Assembly (NCBI RefSeq): GCF_035917335.1
Contig: NZ_CP109067.1
Coordinates: 2,417,001 to 2,481,000 of the forward strand
DNA: 64,000 nt
Reading direction: 5' to 3'
Source: Micromonospora sp. NBC_01813
GTDB taxonomy: Bacteria; Actinomycetota; Actinomycetes; Mycobacteriales; Micromonosporaceae
Shown: in pieces, positions 1 through 8,822 of the stretch
How the letters are laid out: each line of letters begins with the position of its first letter
Position numbering within the stretch: position 1 is the first letter of the stretch
Position numbers and translations under genes: made by a program
Notes under the pieces: model-generated
Databases searched by the model: none
What the model saw: only the letters and a program-made list of their open reading frames with translations
What the model was told of the DNA's origin: nothing

Positions 1-1591
1 AGAGTTCGTGCGGGCGGCGGCCCAGGATGGAACGGTCGAGCTCCATCCGGTCCAGCACCGCGCCGACCCGCTCGGCCCGCTGCTCGGCCGGTACGCCGAG
101 GGCGCGCAGCGGTTCGCCGATCGCGTCGGCGACGGTGCGGCGCGGGCTGAGCGAACCGAACGGATCCTGGAACACCAACTGGGCCCGGGTACGCAGCTTG
201 CGCAGCGCCCGGCCGCGCAGTTCGGCCATCCGGACGCCGCCGATCTCCACGGTGCCGCTGGCCGGCTCGACCAGCCCGAGGATCAGTTTGGCCAGGGTCG
301 ACTTGCCGCAGCCGCTCTCCCCCACCACGCCGAGGGTCTCACCGGCGGCGACGGTCAGGTCGACGCCGCGCAGCGCGTGGTGCCCGCCCCGGCCGAACCG
401 GCTGCGGTAGACCACGTGCGCGTCGTCGATGCGCAGCACCGTGCGGTCGGTGCCGAGCGGTTCCGGTGCCGCTGCGGCCGACGGGCCGCTCGCCGTCGCG
501 GCGGCCGGGGTCGGGCCGGCCGGGATCGGCTCGGCGGTCGGCGGCCCGGTCTGCGGATGGAAACAGGCCAGCGTCCAGCCGGCGGCCGTGGCCGGCGCGG
601 CTGGGCCGGTGGTCGGCGCGGCGACCGGCACCGCGCCGGTCGGCGGGCGCTGCTCGGCGCACCGGTCGGTGGCGTGCGCGCAGCGGGTGACGAACGGGCA
701 GTCGCCGGGCGGCTCGGTCAGCAGCGGCATCCCACCGGCGGTGGCCCGGACCCGCCGGCCGTCGACGTCGGGCACCGAGGCGAGCAACGCCCGGGTGTAC
801 GGGTGGGCGGGTGCGCGCAGCACCTTCGCCGCCGGGCCGCTCTCGACCACGGTGCCGGCGTAGAGCACCACGACCCGGTCGCAGATCTCGGCGATCGAGG
901 CCAGATCGTGCGAGATGAGCAGTACGCCGCGCCGGTCGGTGTCGGCGGCCTGGCGGAACTGCCGCAGGATCTCCCGGGCCAGGGTGACGTCCAGACCGGT
1001 AGTCGGCTCGTCGGCGATCAGCAGGCCGGGCGCGCAGCCGGTGGCGAGCGAGATCATCACCCGCTGGGCCATCCCGCCGGACAGTTCGTGCGGGTACGCG
1101 GCGAGCCGCCGCTGCGGGCTGCGGATGCCGACGGCGGCGAACAGTTCCCCGGCGGCCTCGCGGGCCTGCTGCTGGCTCATGCCCTGGTGGGTGACGAGCC
1201 GGTCGACCAGCTGCCGCCCGACTGTCCGGGTGGGGCTCAGTGCGCCGCGCGGGTTCTGGAAGCAGATCGCCGCCCCGTGGCCGCGGTGGCGGCGCAACTG
1301 TTCCGGCCCGAGCCGCAGCACGTCGACCGGGCCGCCGTCGCCAGTTGTGTCACCGCCGTGAAAGCGGACCCGGCCGGTGGTGTGTGCGCCGCCGGGCAGC
1401 AGTCCGACGATGGAGCGGGCCACCATGGACTTGCCGCCGCCGCTCTCGCCGACCAGGCCGACGACCTCGCCCCGGTCGACGTGCAGGCTGACGTCGCTGA
1501 GCGCGGCGACCTGCCGGCCGGGCCGGCGGATCAGCACCGACAGGTTCTCGATGGCGAGCAGTTCCCGGGTCGTGGTCACGCTGGAGGTCAT
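1..1591 (-). CDS. Fused oligopeptide-type ABC transporter ATPase (DppD-DppF fusion), truncated by window edge
   Basis: Cytoplasmic ATPase of a Dpp/Opp importer. The protein starts MTSSVTTTRELLAIENLSVL at the ATG ending at 1591, 5 nt after the stop of the preceding permease gene. It has a first Walker A (GESGGGKS) near residue 50 and a second ([11 protein letters not shown]) encoded near 297-340, so one chain carries both nucleotide-binding domains, whereas the plus-strand importer at 41336-43343 uses two proteins. The window ends inside domain 2 at RRPHEL, just before the expected SGGQ signature. It is the last visible gene of the minus-strand operon 5184-1. Confidence 0.93.
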   Translation of the reverse strand, partial: MTSSVTTTRELLAIENLSVLIRRPGRQVAALSDVSLHVDRGEVVGLVGESGGGKSMVARSIVGLLPGGAHTTGRVRFHGGDTTGDGGPVDVLRLGPEQLRRHRGHGAAICFQNPRGALSPTRTVGRQLVDRLVTHQGMSQQQAREAAGELFAAVGIRSPQRRLAAYPHELSGGMAQRVMISLATGCAPGLLIADEPTTGLDVTLAREILRQFRQAADTDRRGVLLISHDLASIAEICDRVVVLYAGTVVESGPAAKVLRAPAHPYTRALLASVPDVDGRRVRATAGGMPLLTEPPGDCPFVTRCAHATDRCAEQRPPTGAVPVAAPTTGPAAPATAAGWTLACFHPQTGPPTAEPIPAGPTPAAATASGPSAAAAPEPLGTDRTVLRIDDAHVVYRSRFGRGGHHALRGVDLTVAAGETLGVVGESGCGKSTLAKLILGLVEPASGTVEIGGVRMAELRGRALRKLRTRAQLVFQDPFGSLSPRRTVADAIGEPLRALGVPAEQRAERVGAVLDRMELDRSILGRRPHEL

Positions 1592-1596
1592 CCGAC

Positions 1597-2493
1597 TCAC
1601 CGCCGCTTCGCTTCGGCGCGTTCCTGCAGGCCTTCGCCGAGCAGGCTGAACCCGAACACGCTGACCAGCAGGAACAGGCCGGGCGGGACCGAGGTCCACC
1701 AGCGGCCGGCGACCACGTCCGGCGAGCCGAGGCTGATCATCGATCCCCATTCGGCGGTCGGCACCGAGATGCCCAGCCCGAGGAAGGACAGCCCGGCCAG
1801 GGTCAGCATCGCCCAGCCGCAGCCCAGCGGGGCGATCACCCGGACCGGGGTGAGGCTGTTCGGCAGCACGTGCCGCCAGATCACGCCCAGGTGCGACGCG
1901 CCGGAGGTGACGGCGGCGTCGATGAACGGCAGTTCGCGGACCGAGCGGACCTCGGCGCGGACCAGCCGGGCGTAGCCGGGGGCGTTGACCAGGGCGATGG
2001 TCAGGATCAGGTTGACGGTGCCGCCGCCGAGCAGGGCGGCGACCGCGAGGGCCAGGATGAAGGTGGGGAACGCCTGGAAGATGTCGAGCAGCCGCATCAG
2101 CACGTCGTCGACCCAGCCGCCGAAGTAGCCGGCGATCAGGCCGAGGGTGGTGCCGGCGAACACGGCGAGGGCGACGGCGGCGACGGCGATGCCCAGGTCG
2201 AGCCGGCCGGCGTGCAGCACCCGGCTCCACACGTCCATGCCGTTGATGTCGGTGCCGAGCAGGTGGTTGCCGCCCGGTGCCAGCAGCGTGCCGGCCGGGT
2301 CGATCTCTTCTGGGCCCCAGGAGCTCAGCAGCGGTGCGGCGAGCGCGGCGAGCGCGACCACGGCGAGGATCGAGGCGCCGACGGCGATCAGTACGGTGGC
2401 GAACCGCCCGCCCCGGGCGGTGCCGACGGCCACCACCGGGGCGGCGTCGTCGGCGCTGTCCCCGGGTCCGCCGGCCGCGCGCAGGTCAACCAT
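1597..2493 (-). CDS. ABC transporter permease, DppC family
   Basis: Inner-membrane subunit of the Dpp/Opp importer, about 298 aa. After a short N-terminal tail come one transmembrane segment, the family's extracytoplasmic loop (LLGTDINGMDVWSRVL) and a BPD_transp_1 domain with five further segments. The EAA coupling motif is recognisable as AAVTSGASHLGVIWRHVLPN. The start at MVDLRAAGG was chosen because its ATG shares one base with the TGA of the upstream permease (TGATG), indicating translational coupling; a longer frame to 3315 is only a shadow of that permease. Confidence 0.93.
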   Translation of the reverse strand: MVDLRAAGGPGDSADDAAPVVAVGTARGGRFATVLIAVGASILAVVALAALAAPLLSSWGPEEIDPAGTLLAPGGNHLLGTDINGMDVWSRVLHAGRLDLGIAVAAVALAVFAGTTLGLIAGYFGGWVDDVLMRLLDIFQAFPTFILALAVAALLGGGTVNLILTIALVNAPGYARLVRAEVRSVRELPFIDAAVTSGASHLGVIWRHVLPNSLTPVRVIAPLGCGWAMLTLAGLSFLGLGISVPTAEWGSMISLGSPDVVAGRWWTSVPPGLFLLVSVFGFSLLGEGLQERAEAKRR

Positions 2494-3503
2494 CAGATCT
2501 TCACTCTCGGGTCGAGGATCGCGTGCACCACGTCGGCGATCAGGAAGACGAGGACGTAGCAGACGGCGATGAGCAGTACGGATGCCTGCACGACCGGGAA
2601 GTCGCGGTAGAGCAGCCCGCGCAGCGCCCACTGGCCGAAGCCCTGCCACGAGTAGACGTACTCGATCAGCACGGTGGAGCCGATCGCGGTGCCGAAGACG
2701 AGCGCGGCCAGCGACGGCAGCCGTACCAGGGTGGCCCGGATCAGGTAGCCGCGGCGCAGCAGCCGATCGCGCAGCCCGTGCGCGGCGGCGGCGGTGTACG
2801 CCTCGGAGTGCAGCACCTCCAGCGCGGAGGCGCGCACGCTGCGCAGCAGCGGCGCGACGACCACGATGGCCAGGGTGGCCACCGGCAGCGCCAGGTGCCC
2901 GAGGGCGGAGGTGAACGCCGGGCCGTTGAGGGTCAGCGCGGCGTCGATCAGCTCGGCACCGGTGATCGGGGTGAGGTTGGTGTCCGGGTCGACCCGGCCG
3001 CTGGGTGCCGGGAACCAGCCGAGGACACTGTAGCCGACCAGGATCAGCACCAGGCCGAGCCAGAACTCCGGCACCGAGTTGCCGATCAACGCGAGTACCC
3101 GGATGCCGTGGTCCCCGACCCGGTCGGCGTGGCGCGCCGACCAGATGCCGAGGACCACGGCGATGAGCACCGCGACGGTGACCGCCAGTACCACCAGCTG
3201 CAGGGTGGGTCCGACCCGTAGGGACAGTTCGCTGGCGACCGCGTTGCCGCTCTGGATCGACGTGCCGAAGTCCCCGGTGACCAGCCCGCCCAGGTAGTCC
3301 AGAAACTGCTTCCACAGTGGCTGGTCCAGTCCGTAGCGGGCGCGTGCCGCCGCGGCCTCCACCTCGGTGGCGTTGGGGCCGAGGATGGTCCGGATCGGGT
3401 CCCCGGGCAGGACCCGCACCAGGACGAAGGTCGCGACGATCACGCCGAGCAGCACCGGAACGAGCTGCAGCAGCCGGCGGGCGACGAAACGGGCGATGCG
3501 CAT
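2493..3503 (-). CDS. ABC transporter permease, DppB family
   Basis: Inner-membrane permease, 336 aa, partner of the DppC-like subunit. It has the typical N-terminus (RIARFVARRLLQLVPVLLG), the LPGDP motif after segment 1, a GDFGTS loop and about six transmembrane segments. The EAA loop reads HGLRDRLLRRGYLIRATLVR. It lies 22 nt downstream of the binding-protein gene and overlaps the next permease by one base. It is probably co-transcribed with genes 5184 to 1. Confidence 0.93.
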   Translation of the reverse strand: MRIARFVARRLLQLVPVLLGVIVATFVLVRVLPGDPIRTILGPNATEVEAAAARARYGLDQPLWKQFLDYLGGLVTGDFGTSIQSGNAVASELSLRVGPTLQLVVLAVTVAVLIAVVLGIWSARHADRVGDHGIRVLALIGNSVPEFWLGLVLILVGYSVLGWFPAPSGRVDPDTNLTPITGAELIDAALTLNGPAFTSALGHLALPVATLAIVVVAPLLRSVRASALEVLHSEAYTAAAAHGLRDRLLRRGYLIRATLVRLPSLAALVFGTAIGSTVLIEYVYSWQGFGQWALRGLLYRDFPVVQASVLLIAVCYVLVFLIADVVHAILDPRVKI

Positions 3504-3525
3504 GAGGGGTGGATGCCGCCGTCGG

Positions 3526-5184
3526 TCAGGCCGAGGCGCTCAGGTAGCGCAGCCGGGCCAACCCGTCCATGGGCTGGACCCAGCCGGCGACCGATTCGCG
3601 CACCGGCAGGTTGAAGTTGGGCTGGCAGAGGATCACCCACGGCACGTCGGCGGCGAGGATCTCCTGGACCCGCAGCCAGAGGTCGTTGCGCTCGCCCGCG
3701 TCGACGATGGTGTGCGAGCGCTCGTAGATCTCCTCCAGCTCCGGGTTGACGTAGTTGGAGTAGTTCAGGTTGGCGCCCTCGACGAAGCTGGTGGCCAGCA
3801 TGTACTCGACGTCGTTGACCCACAGCTGGCCGGAGGTGATTTGCAGCGGGATGTTCTTCTGCTGCCGGCGTTCGGCCAGGGTGGCCGGGTCCAGCGGGGT
3901 CAGCTCCAGCTCGATGCCGACCTTGCGGGCCTCGCTCTGGATCAGCACCGCGATCTGCTGCTGGGTGTCGTTGTCGGTGGCGTAGACGAGCTCGGAGGTG
4001 ATCTGGGCGGATCCGGCGGCGGCGAGCGCGGTGCGGGCGGCGTCCGGGTCGTAGCCGTACGGGTAGCCGCGTTCGTCGTAGCCGGGCATGTCCAGCGGCA
4101 CCAGGCTGCTGGTGGGGCGGGCGTCGCCGCCGTACACGTTGTTGATGATCTGCTCGTACGGCACCGCGTGGGCCAGGGCCTTGCGCACGTCGACGTTGTT
4201 GAACGGCGCGGTGGTCACCGACATCTGGATGGCGACCTGCTCGTTGCTGGCCGCCGAGATGACCTTGATGCCGTCGGCGGACTTCAGGTCGGCGATGTCG
4301 CGCTGGCTGATGCCCAGCGCCACGTCGATGTCGCCGGCCTGCAGCTGCAGCCGCTGGTTGGCGGCGGCCGGCACCACCGAGATGCGGATGGTCTTGGCCT
4401 GTGCCGGGTCGGGGCCGGGGTAGCCCTCGTTGGCGGTGAGCACGATCTCCTGGCCCTGCACCGCCCGCTCGACGTTGAAGTAGCCGCCGGTCGGGGCGTT
4501 GTTGGCGAACCATTCGGTGGCCCACGGGTCGGCGTCGGTGGCGTGCTTCTTGGCTTCCTCGGAGTCGAACACGTACAGCGAGATGGCCTGGATCTGCCGG
4601 GTCAGCGCGCTGGGGAAGGCCTGGGTGAACTGCACGGTGTAGTCGTCGACGACGGTGACCTGGTCCGGCTCGGTCAGGCCGATGGTCCGGTAGATGCCGG
4701 CGACGTTGGCCTGGGCGGCGAAGGCGCGGTCCTTGGACCACTTGACGTCGGCGGCGGTCATCTCGTTGCCGCTGGCGAAGGTCAGGCCCTGGCGCAGCTT
4801 GAGGGTCCAGACGGTCTGGTCGGCGTTCGGCTCGAAGGACTCGGCGAAGGTGGCGACCACGTTCTCGGTGTCGAGGATCCGGGAGCCGTCGGCCTCGGTC
4901 ACCCCGTAGTCGATCATGTACGGGAAAATGTTCTTGTAGAGCATCAGGGCGACCGGGTCGAAGCCCACGAAGTCCTGGTCCCAGCTGCTGAGGTAGCTGG
5001 AGACGGCGATGCGCAGGGTGTCCGTGCCGGTGCCGGGCGAGGCGTCGTCGGAGCCTTCGGTACGCGAACCGGAGGCGCAGGCGCCGGTGGCGAACAGCAG
5101 CGCGCCGATGCCGCCGAACTGGAGCACCGACCTGCGGGATAGGGCGGGCGAGGCGGATCCGCCCCGTGGAGAGGTACCGGCCAT
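3526..5184 (-). CDS. Substrate-binding lipoprotein, SBP family 5 (Dpp/Opp type)
   Basis: Extracytoplasmic solute-binding protein, 552 aa, that would deliver peptides or similar solutes to the permeases encoded next. The N-terminus combines a twin-arginine-like motif (LSRRSVLQFGG) with a lipobox (FATGAC, Cys about residue 36), suggesting Tat export and lipidation. The body has family-5 signatures such as TLKLRQGLTFASGNEMTAAD. The ATG at 5184 has a GGAGGA Shine-Dalgarno 8 nt upstream. First gene of the minus-strand importer operon; substrate not predictable from sequence. Confidence 0.93.
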   Translation of the reverse strand: MAGTSPRGGSASPALSRRSVLQFGGIGALLFATGACASGSRTEGSDDASPGTGTDTLRIAVSSYLSSWDQDFVGFDPVALMLYKNIFPYMIDYGVTEADGSRILDTENVVATFAESFEPNADQTVWTLKLRQGLTFASGNEMTAADVKWSKDRAFAAQANVAGIYRTIGLTEPDQVTVVDDYTVQFTQAFPSALTRQIQAISLYVFDSEEAKKHATDADPWATEWFANNAPTGGYFNVERAVQGQEIVLTANEGYPGPDPAQAKTIRISVVPAAANQRLQLQAGDIDVALGISQRDIADLKSADGIKVISAASNEQVAIQMSVTTAPFNNVDVRKALAHAVPYEQIINNVYGGDARPTSSLVPLDMPGYDERGYPYGYDPDAARTALAAAGSAQITSELVYATDNDTQQQIAVLIQSEARKVGIELELTPLDPATLAERRQQKNIPLQITSGQLWVNDVEYMLATSFVEGANLNYSNYVNPELEEIYERSHTIVDAGERNDLWLRVQEILAADVPWVILCQPNFNLPVRESVAGWVQPMDGLARLRYLSASA

Positions 5185-5560
5185 GGGAGAAGTCCTCCGT
5201 TGTCAACGGCGAGGGTGACCTTGATAAGGGCTGGCTCTTCAGTGAGCTCTTCAGTGAGCGGTGGAGCGGCGAAGCGGCCGTGGGTGCGACTCACCCACCT
5301 CCGTGTTCTATCAGGCTGAACGTTCGTGAACAAGAGGTGAAACCCGTTCACCGTGACATTCCAACGGGTCGGACGAGGCGAGAAAACCAGTCGGTCCCAC
5401 CCGCGATCTTGCAGCTCTCGAACGCATTTGTCAGCTTTGTCCCACGGTGGGCACAAGATCGTCGACAAACATCGATCCGAGGCCTAAGCTGCCAGACTGA
5501 CCTCTGGTAGCGCTCCCACACCGTTCCCCTGCCGGAGGCGCACCGAAAGGAGGAAGTGTC
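5185..5560. other. Divergent intergenic region with a 12-bp tandem repeat and an imperfect palindrome
   Basis: 376 bp between the minus-strand importer and the plus-strand lipoprotein gene; no protein gene is supported. It holds a perfect tandem duplication of ctcttcagtgag at 5235-5258, an imperfect dyad TTGTCCCAC-G-GTGGGCACAA at 5437-5456 that could be an operator, GTTCGTGAAC-like half sites near 5320-5365, and the promoter described separately. Confidence 0.5.
5462..5490 (+). promoter_or_regulatory. Predicted sigma-70-type promoter of the lipoprotein gene
   Basis: -35 TCGACA (5462-5467), 17-nt spacer, -10 TAAGCT (5485-5490), placing transcription start near 5497, about 64 nt before the start codon at 5561. 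The palindrome at 5437-5456 lies just upstream. Confidence 0.5.
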
Positions 5561-6076
5561 ATGCGCCGCTGCACCCCGAGCGTACTCGCCGGGATAGCCG
5601 TCCTGGTGCTGGTCACGGGCTGCAACACCGCCCCCGGTGGCACCCCGGGCAACCCTTCTGCCCCACCGGCCCCAGCCCCCGGGACGACCCAGTCACCGAT
5701 CCAGGTCAACGTCGCCGACGCCCTCGGCGTCGCCCAGCAGGAGTTCGCACTGATCGCTGGCGGCGACTGGTCCGGAGCGTGGCAGCTGTGGACTGCGGAA
5801 GCCCAGCAGTCGGTGCCGGAGGAGGTGTTCGTCGAAGCCAACGAGGCCTGTCCGCTGCAGGCCGGGGTGGAGTTCGAACTCCAGGAAGTCACCCCGGTCA
5901 ACGAAACCGCCGTCGACCTCACCTGGCGCCGCGACGACACCGTCGGCAACAGCTCGCTGCGGCTCGACGGCGACACCTGGCGGTTCGACCCGGGCGGCGG
6001 CGTGCTCGTCGAGTACGCCTCCGGCGCCGACGAGACGATCGCCAGCCGCAAGGCCGCCGGAAGCTGCCCGTCCTGA
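5561..6076 (+). CDS. Small secreted lipoprotein of unknown function
   Basis: 171 aa with an N-terminal signal peptide ending in a lipobox (LVTGC, Cys about residue 21), then a Pro/Ala/Gly-rich linker to about residue 48, then a compact domain of about 120 residues (ALGVAQQEFALIAGGDWSGA onward) that looks like an NTF2/SnoaL-like or DUF4878-like fold by its helix-then-sheet pattern; this fold call is a guess. A strong Shine-Dalgarno (AGGAGG) precedes the ATG. Monocistronic, with a terminator hairpin at 6133-6184. Confidence 0.8.
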   Translation: MRRCTPSVLAGIAVLVLVTGCNTAPGGTPGNPSAPPAPAPGTTQSPIQVNVADALGVAQQEFALIAGGDWSGAWQLWTAEAQQSVPEEVFVEANEACPLQAGVEFELQEVTPVNETAVDLTWRRDDTVGNSSLRLDGDTWRFDPGGGVLVEYASGADETIASRKAAGSCPS

Positions 6077-6132
6077 TCACGCCCTGAACCCGGCCGGCCC
6101 CGTCCTCGACCAGCCGGACCCGCACACAGAAA

Positions 6133-6184
6133 GGTGCCCGGTCCGCCGCCGCAGAACTTCCCTGCGCGGCCCGGACCGGGCACC
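6133..6184. terminator. Bidirectional hairpin between convergent genes
   Basis: Arms GGTGCCCGGTCCG and CGGACCGGGCACC pair perfectly; the inner part pairs further around an aacttcc loop. It lies between the lipoprotein gene (plus) and the small gene at 6203-6385 (minus). Confidence 0.75.
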
Positions 6185-6202
6185 GTCGAACTGAATTGCA
6201 CC

Positions 6203-6385
6203 TCAGCGCCAGGTGCGACGCCCCTTCTTCTGATGCAGCGTGTCGCCGGCGCGACGCAGCAGACTCGAGGTACGCGATGGGCCACGGCGGGACTCCACCA
6301 CCGAGCTGAGCTTGCGCGCACCGGCCGCCGCCAACGGCACCGCGATCGCCACGACCGCCCAGCGCTTGATCATCCTGCCGACCAT
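6203..6385 (-). CDS. Small single-pass membrane/basic protein, hypothetical
   Basis: 60 aa: a hydrophobic N-terminal segment (WAVVAIAVPLAAAGARKL) followed by a strongly basic tail ending KKGRRTWR. I do not recognise a named family; the composition suggests a small membrane-anchored basic protein. The stop faces the terminator at 6133-6184. A tandem 33-bp repeat lies upstream (6445-6542), between this gene and the sulfatase-like gene. Confidence 0.6.
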   Translation of the reverse strand: MVGRMIKRWAVVAIAVPLAAAGARKLSSVVESRRGPSRTSSLLRRAGDTLHQKKGRRTWR

Positions 6386-6444
6386 GGTCGCCTCCTTCGT
6401 CCGGGCGTCAAACCCGTCACCTGCTGTCCGGATGAGTCATACCC

Positions 6445-6542
6445 ATCCAGCCCCGCCGGCACGCCTACGGCGTCCACATCCAGCCCCGCCGGCACGCCTA
6501 CGGCGTCCACATCCACACCAGCCGACACCGCCTCCGGCGTCC
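6445..6542. repeat. 33-bp tandem repeat, two exact copies plus a degenerate third
   Basis: Copies at 6445-6477 and 6478-6510 are identical; 6511-6542 is a degraded third copy. Each copy contains ggcacgcctacggcgtcc. On the minus strand the repeat would encode an 11-residue unit (DVDAVGVPAGL) in an ORF starting with TTG at 6561, but no Shine-Dalgarno supports translation. Confidence 0.85.
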
Positions 6543-6557
6543 GTTGCTTCTGCCCGG

Positions 6558-8684
6558 TCAACTAGTCGGCATCCGCTGGGCGGACACGGCCCCGCCGTCG
6601 CCGGTGACGAGGAACAGCTCCAGTTCGTTGGCACCGGGCACGAACAGGTCCTCGTCCGGGATCAGCCCGACGAAACGCAGCCGTCCCTCGCCGTCGCGGG
6701 CCGCCTGCACCACGGTGCCGACCGTACCGTTGACGGCGATCGCGATCGGCGCCCCGTCCGGCACCGTGTCCGGCAGCGAGCCGTGCACCAACGCCGGCAG
6801 CAGCCCCCGCTCGGCCTGGACATCGCCGAACGCGGACAGGTTCGCCACCGTCGCCGTCGGCCCGACCCCGGTCACCGTCAGATCGGCGACCGCCGTACCG
6901 ATCAGGTCGGCCGCCGGCAACGGCGGCCACACCGGGTACGCCCCGCTGCCCGCACGCACCGCCGCGAAGTGCACCGGGCCGTCCACCGTCATCGGCTCGC
7001 CGGGCTGATCGTCGAACCGCTTGTCGGTGGTCTGGCGTGGCTCGCCCGTCGCGGAGATCCCATCGGTACGCCACGGCACCGCCACCCCGGCGTGATCGGC
7101 GACAGTCGGCAGCAGGTCCACGTGCTCCCAGTTGCGGTCGTCGATCCGGCCAACCCGCTGGCCGGGTTCCTTGACGAACAGCGGCACCCAGGCGAGCTCG
7201 GGGGCCGCCTTGAACTCCGCGTCCATCTCACGGCCCGAGACGTCCTGGCTGAAGCTGACCCCGTGGTCGGAGGTCACCACGATCAACGCGTCGTCGTAGA
7301 GGCCACTGCTGCGCAGCGTACGCATCATCTCGCCGATCAGCAGATCGGTGTAGCCGACCTGCTCGATGTGCCGCTGATGGGCGAGCCTGGACCACCAGGT
7401 GCCGTCGAACGGCAACCCGCCGGGCCCGTGGTAGCGCATCCCACTCGGCAGGTACGTCCACGGCGAGTGCGGCATCAGCAGGTGCAGAAAGTGCAACGTC
7501 GGGGTTTCCGCAGGCTGCAAAGAGCCGAGAAACTCGGTGAACCTTGCCGGCTGGTTCTCCGTCAGCCGACTCATCCGAAAGTCCGGTCCGGCCTGCGGGT
7601 CCTTGTCGTTGGCGCGGACCTCGTCGGCCACCGTCGGTTCCCGGAAGCTGGCGGTCGGATCGTCCAACGAGTCGGTCGGCGAGATCAACTGGCCGTACAG
7701 CCCGGCGGTCTCCCGCAGCATCACCTGCAGGCTGCCCCGGGCCTGGCCGGGACGCCCCCGGCAGTGCTCCGGCGGGCACAACTGGGTGACGTTCTCCCAG
7801 GCCTCGATCTCGTACACCGGACCGAGCAGGGTGAACAGGTTCTCCGGATACTGCGAGTAGTGCGGGGTCACCGCCCCGGCGGGATACCGTCCGGTCAGCA
7901 TCGCCGGCACCGCCGAGGTCGTCTTGCCGCTGACCGTCGTGGCATTGCGGTACCAGGTCGAGCCGGCAGCCAGGTCGGCGAAGCTCGGCACCCGGTCGGC
8001 GTCGAGTTCGCCCTGCTCGTCGAGCAACGACAGCAACGGGAACTCGTCGAGAATGACCACGACCACCGGTGGATGCGGACCGGTACTGCGTACCGACATC
8101 TCCGCCGCGCCCCGGCCGAGGAACACCGCGGACGACGGCGACGCGAAGACGAACAGCAGGACGAACACCAGCGGACCGACGGCCGCCACCCGCAGCACCT
8201 GGCGGGACACCGCGAACCGGGCGTACCCCGCGACCGCGGCCACCGCCGCCACCGCCGCGACGACCATCAGCAACGGGCCCCGGAGGTCGGTCAAGGACTT
8301 ACCGGCCTGCACCGCCAACAGCGTGGCCAGACCGGCGAGCAGCACCCGGTGAGCCCAGCGGCGGACGACCGCCCCGGCCAGCAGCCCGGCAAGCAGCTCG
8401 ACGCCCCACAGCAGCGCCGGTGGCAGCAGCACGACGATCGCGACCAGGGCCAGCACCGCCACGGCTCCGGCGCCGTGGAAGAAGAAGAAATCCGGGCTAC
8501 GGCCGATCACGTCGAGCAGCGGCTGGGCCACACCGAGGCCGCTGAGCGCGATCAGCTCCAGCAACGCGTGCCAGGTCGGTTTGCCCGCTGGCGGCCCGGC
8601 CTCGCGTTCGTCGGTTGCCCGGGCACCGCCCGGTCCGGTCGGGGCGGTCGCGCTGGTCGGGTCTTGTGCTGGCGGCTCGGTCAC
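6558..8684 (-). CDS. Membrane sulfatase-like (alkaline-phosphatase superfamily) hydrolase/transferase
   Basis: 708 aa. About five transmembrane segments in residues 30-220 are followed by an extracytoplasmic sulfatase-fold domain. Metal and active-site motifs are visible: VVVVILDEFP near residue 200, SGKTTSAVPAMLTGRYP around the nucleophile (Thr/Ser, not the Cys of formylglycine sulfatases), and VVTSDHGVSF. This suggests a phosphotransferase or phosphodiesterase acting on envelope substrates, a pattern shared with LtaS-like enzymes. Start: the GTG at 8684 is preferred over a further-upstream start at 8801 because the latter would run through the terminator hairpin at 8771-8810. Confidence 0.85.
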   Translation of the reverse strand: MTEPPAQDPTSATAPTGPGGARATDEREAGPPAGKPTWHALLELIALSGLGVAQPLLDVIGRSPDFFFFHGAGAVAVLALVAIVVLLPPALLWGVELLAGLLAGAVVRRWAHRVLLAGLATLLAVQAGKSLTDLRGPLLMVVAAVAAVAAVAGYARFAVSRQVLRVAAVGPLVFVLLFVFASPSSAVFLGRGAAEMSVRSTGPHPPVVVVILDEFPLLSLLDEQGELDADRVPSFADLAAGSTWYRNATTVSGKTTSAVPAMLTGRYPAGAVTPHYSQYPENLFTLLGPVYEIEAWENVTQLCPPEHCRGRPGQARGSLQVMLRETAGLYGQLISPTDSLDDPTASFREPTVADEVRANDKDPQAGPDFRMSRLTENQPARFTEFLGSLQPAETPTLHFLHLLMPHSPWTYLPSGMRYHGPGGLPFDGTWWSRLAHQRHIEQVGYTDLLIGEMMRTLRSSGLYDDALIVVTSDHGVSFSQDVSGREMDAEFKAAPELAWVPLFVKEPGQRVGRIDDRNWEHVDLLPTVADHAGVAVPWRTDGISATGEPRQTTDKRFDDQPGEPMTVDGPVHFAAVRAGSGAYPVWPPLPAADLIGTAVADLTVTGVGPTATVANLSAFGDVQAERGLLPALVHGSLPDTVPDGAPIAIAVNGTVGTVVQAARDGEGRLRFVGLIPDEDLFVPGANELELFLVTGDGGAVSAQRMPTS

Positions 8685-8770
8685 CCGTGCACATCTACCA
8701 CACCAACCTGGATCGCACGGATGGTGGTGACGGCGCCTTCTCTGGCCCGGCCCGGTCCACCGGCCCTCGC

Positions 8771-8810
8771 CGTGGGTGGGTGCGGCCCGGTCGCGCCGCA
8801 CCCACCCACG
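8771..8810 (-). terminator. Strong hairpin terminator of the nucleoid-like gene
   Basis: Perfect 16-bp arms CGTGGGTGGGTGCGGC / GCCGCACCCACCCACG with an 8-nt loop, 13 nt past the stop at 8823. It separates two same-strand genes. Confidence 0.8.
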
Positions 8811-8822
8811 CTCGCCTGGCCG

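Noticed and set aside
8-1975. Plus-strand ORF of 655 aa
   Set aside because: Shadow of the minus-strand ATPase and permease genes; Arg/Gly-rich low-complexity translation without domains.
4944-5468. Minus-strand ORF of 174 aa upstream of and overlapping the binding-protein gene
   Set aside because: Its second half is an out-of-frame reading of the lipoprotein signal region, and the first half has no recognisable motif.
6370-6561. 63-aa ORF with DVDAVGVPAGL repeats
   Set aside because: TTG start without ribosome-binding site; the tandem DNA repeat explains the periodic peptide. Kept only as a repeat.
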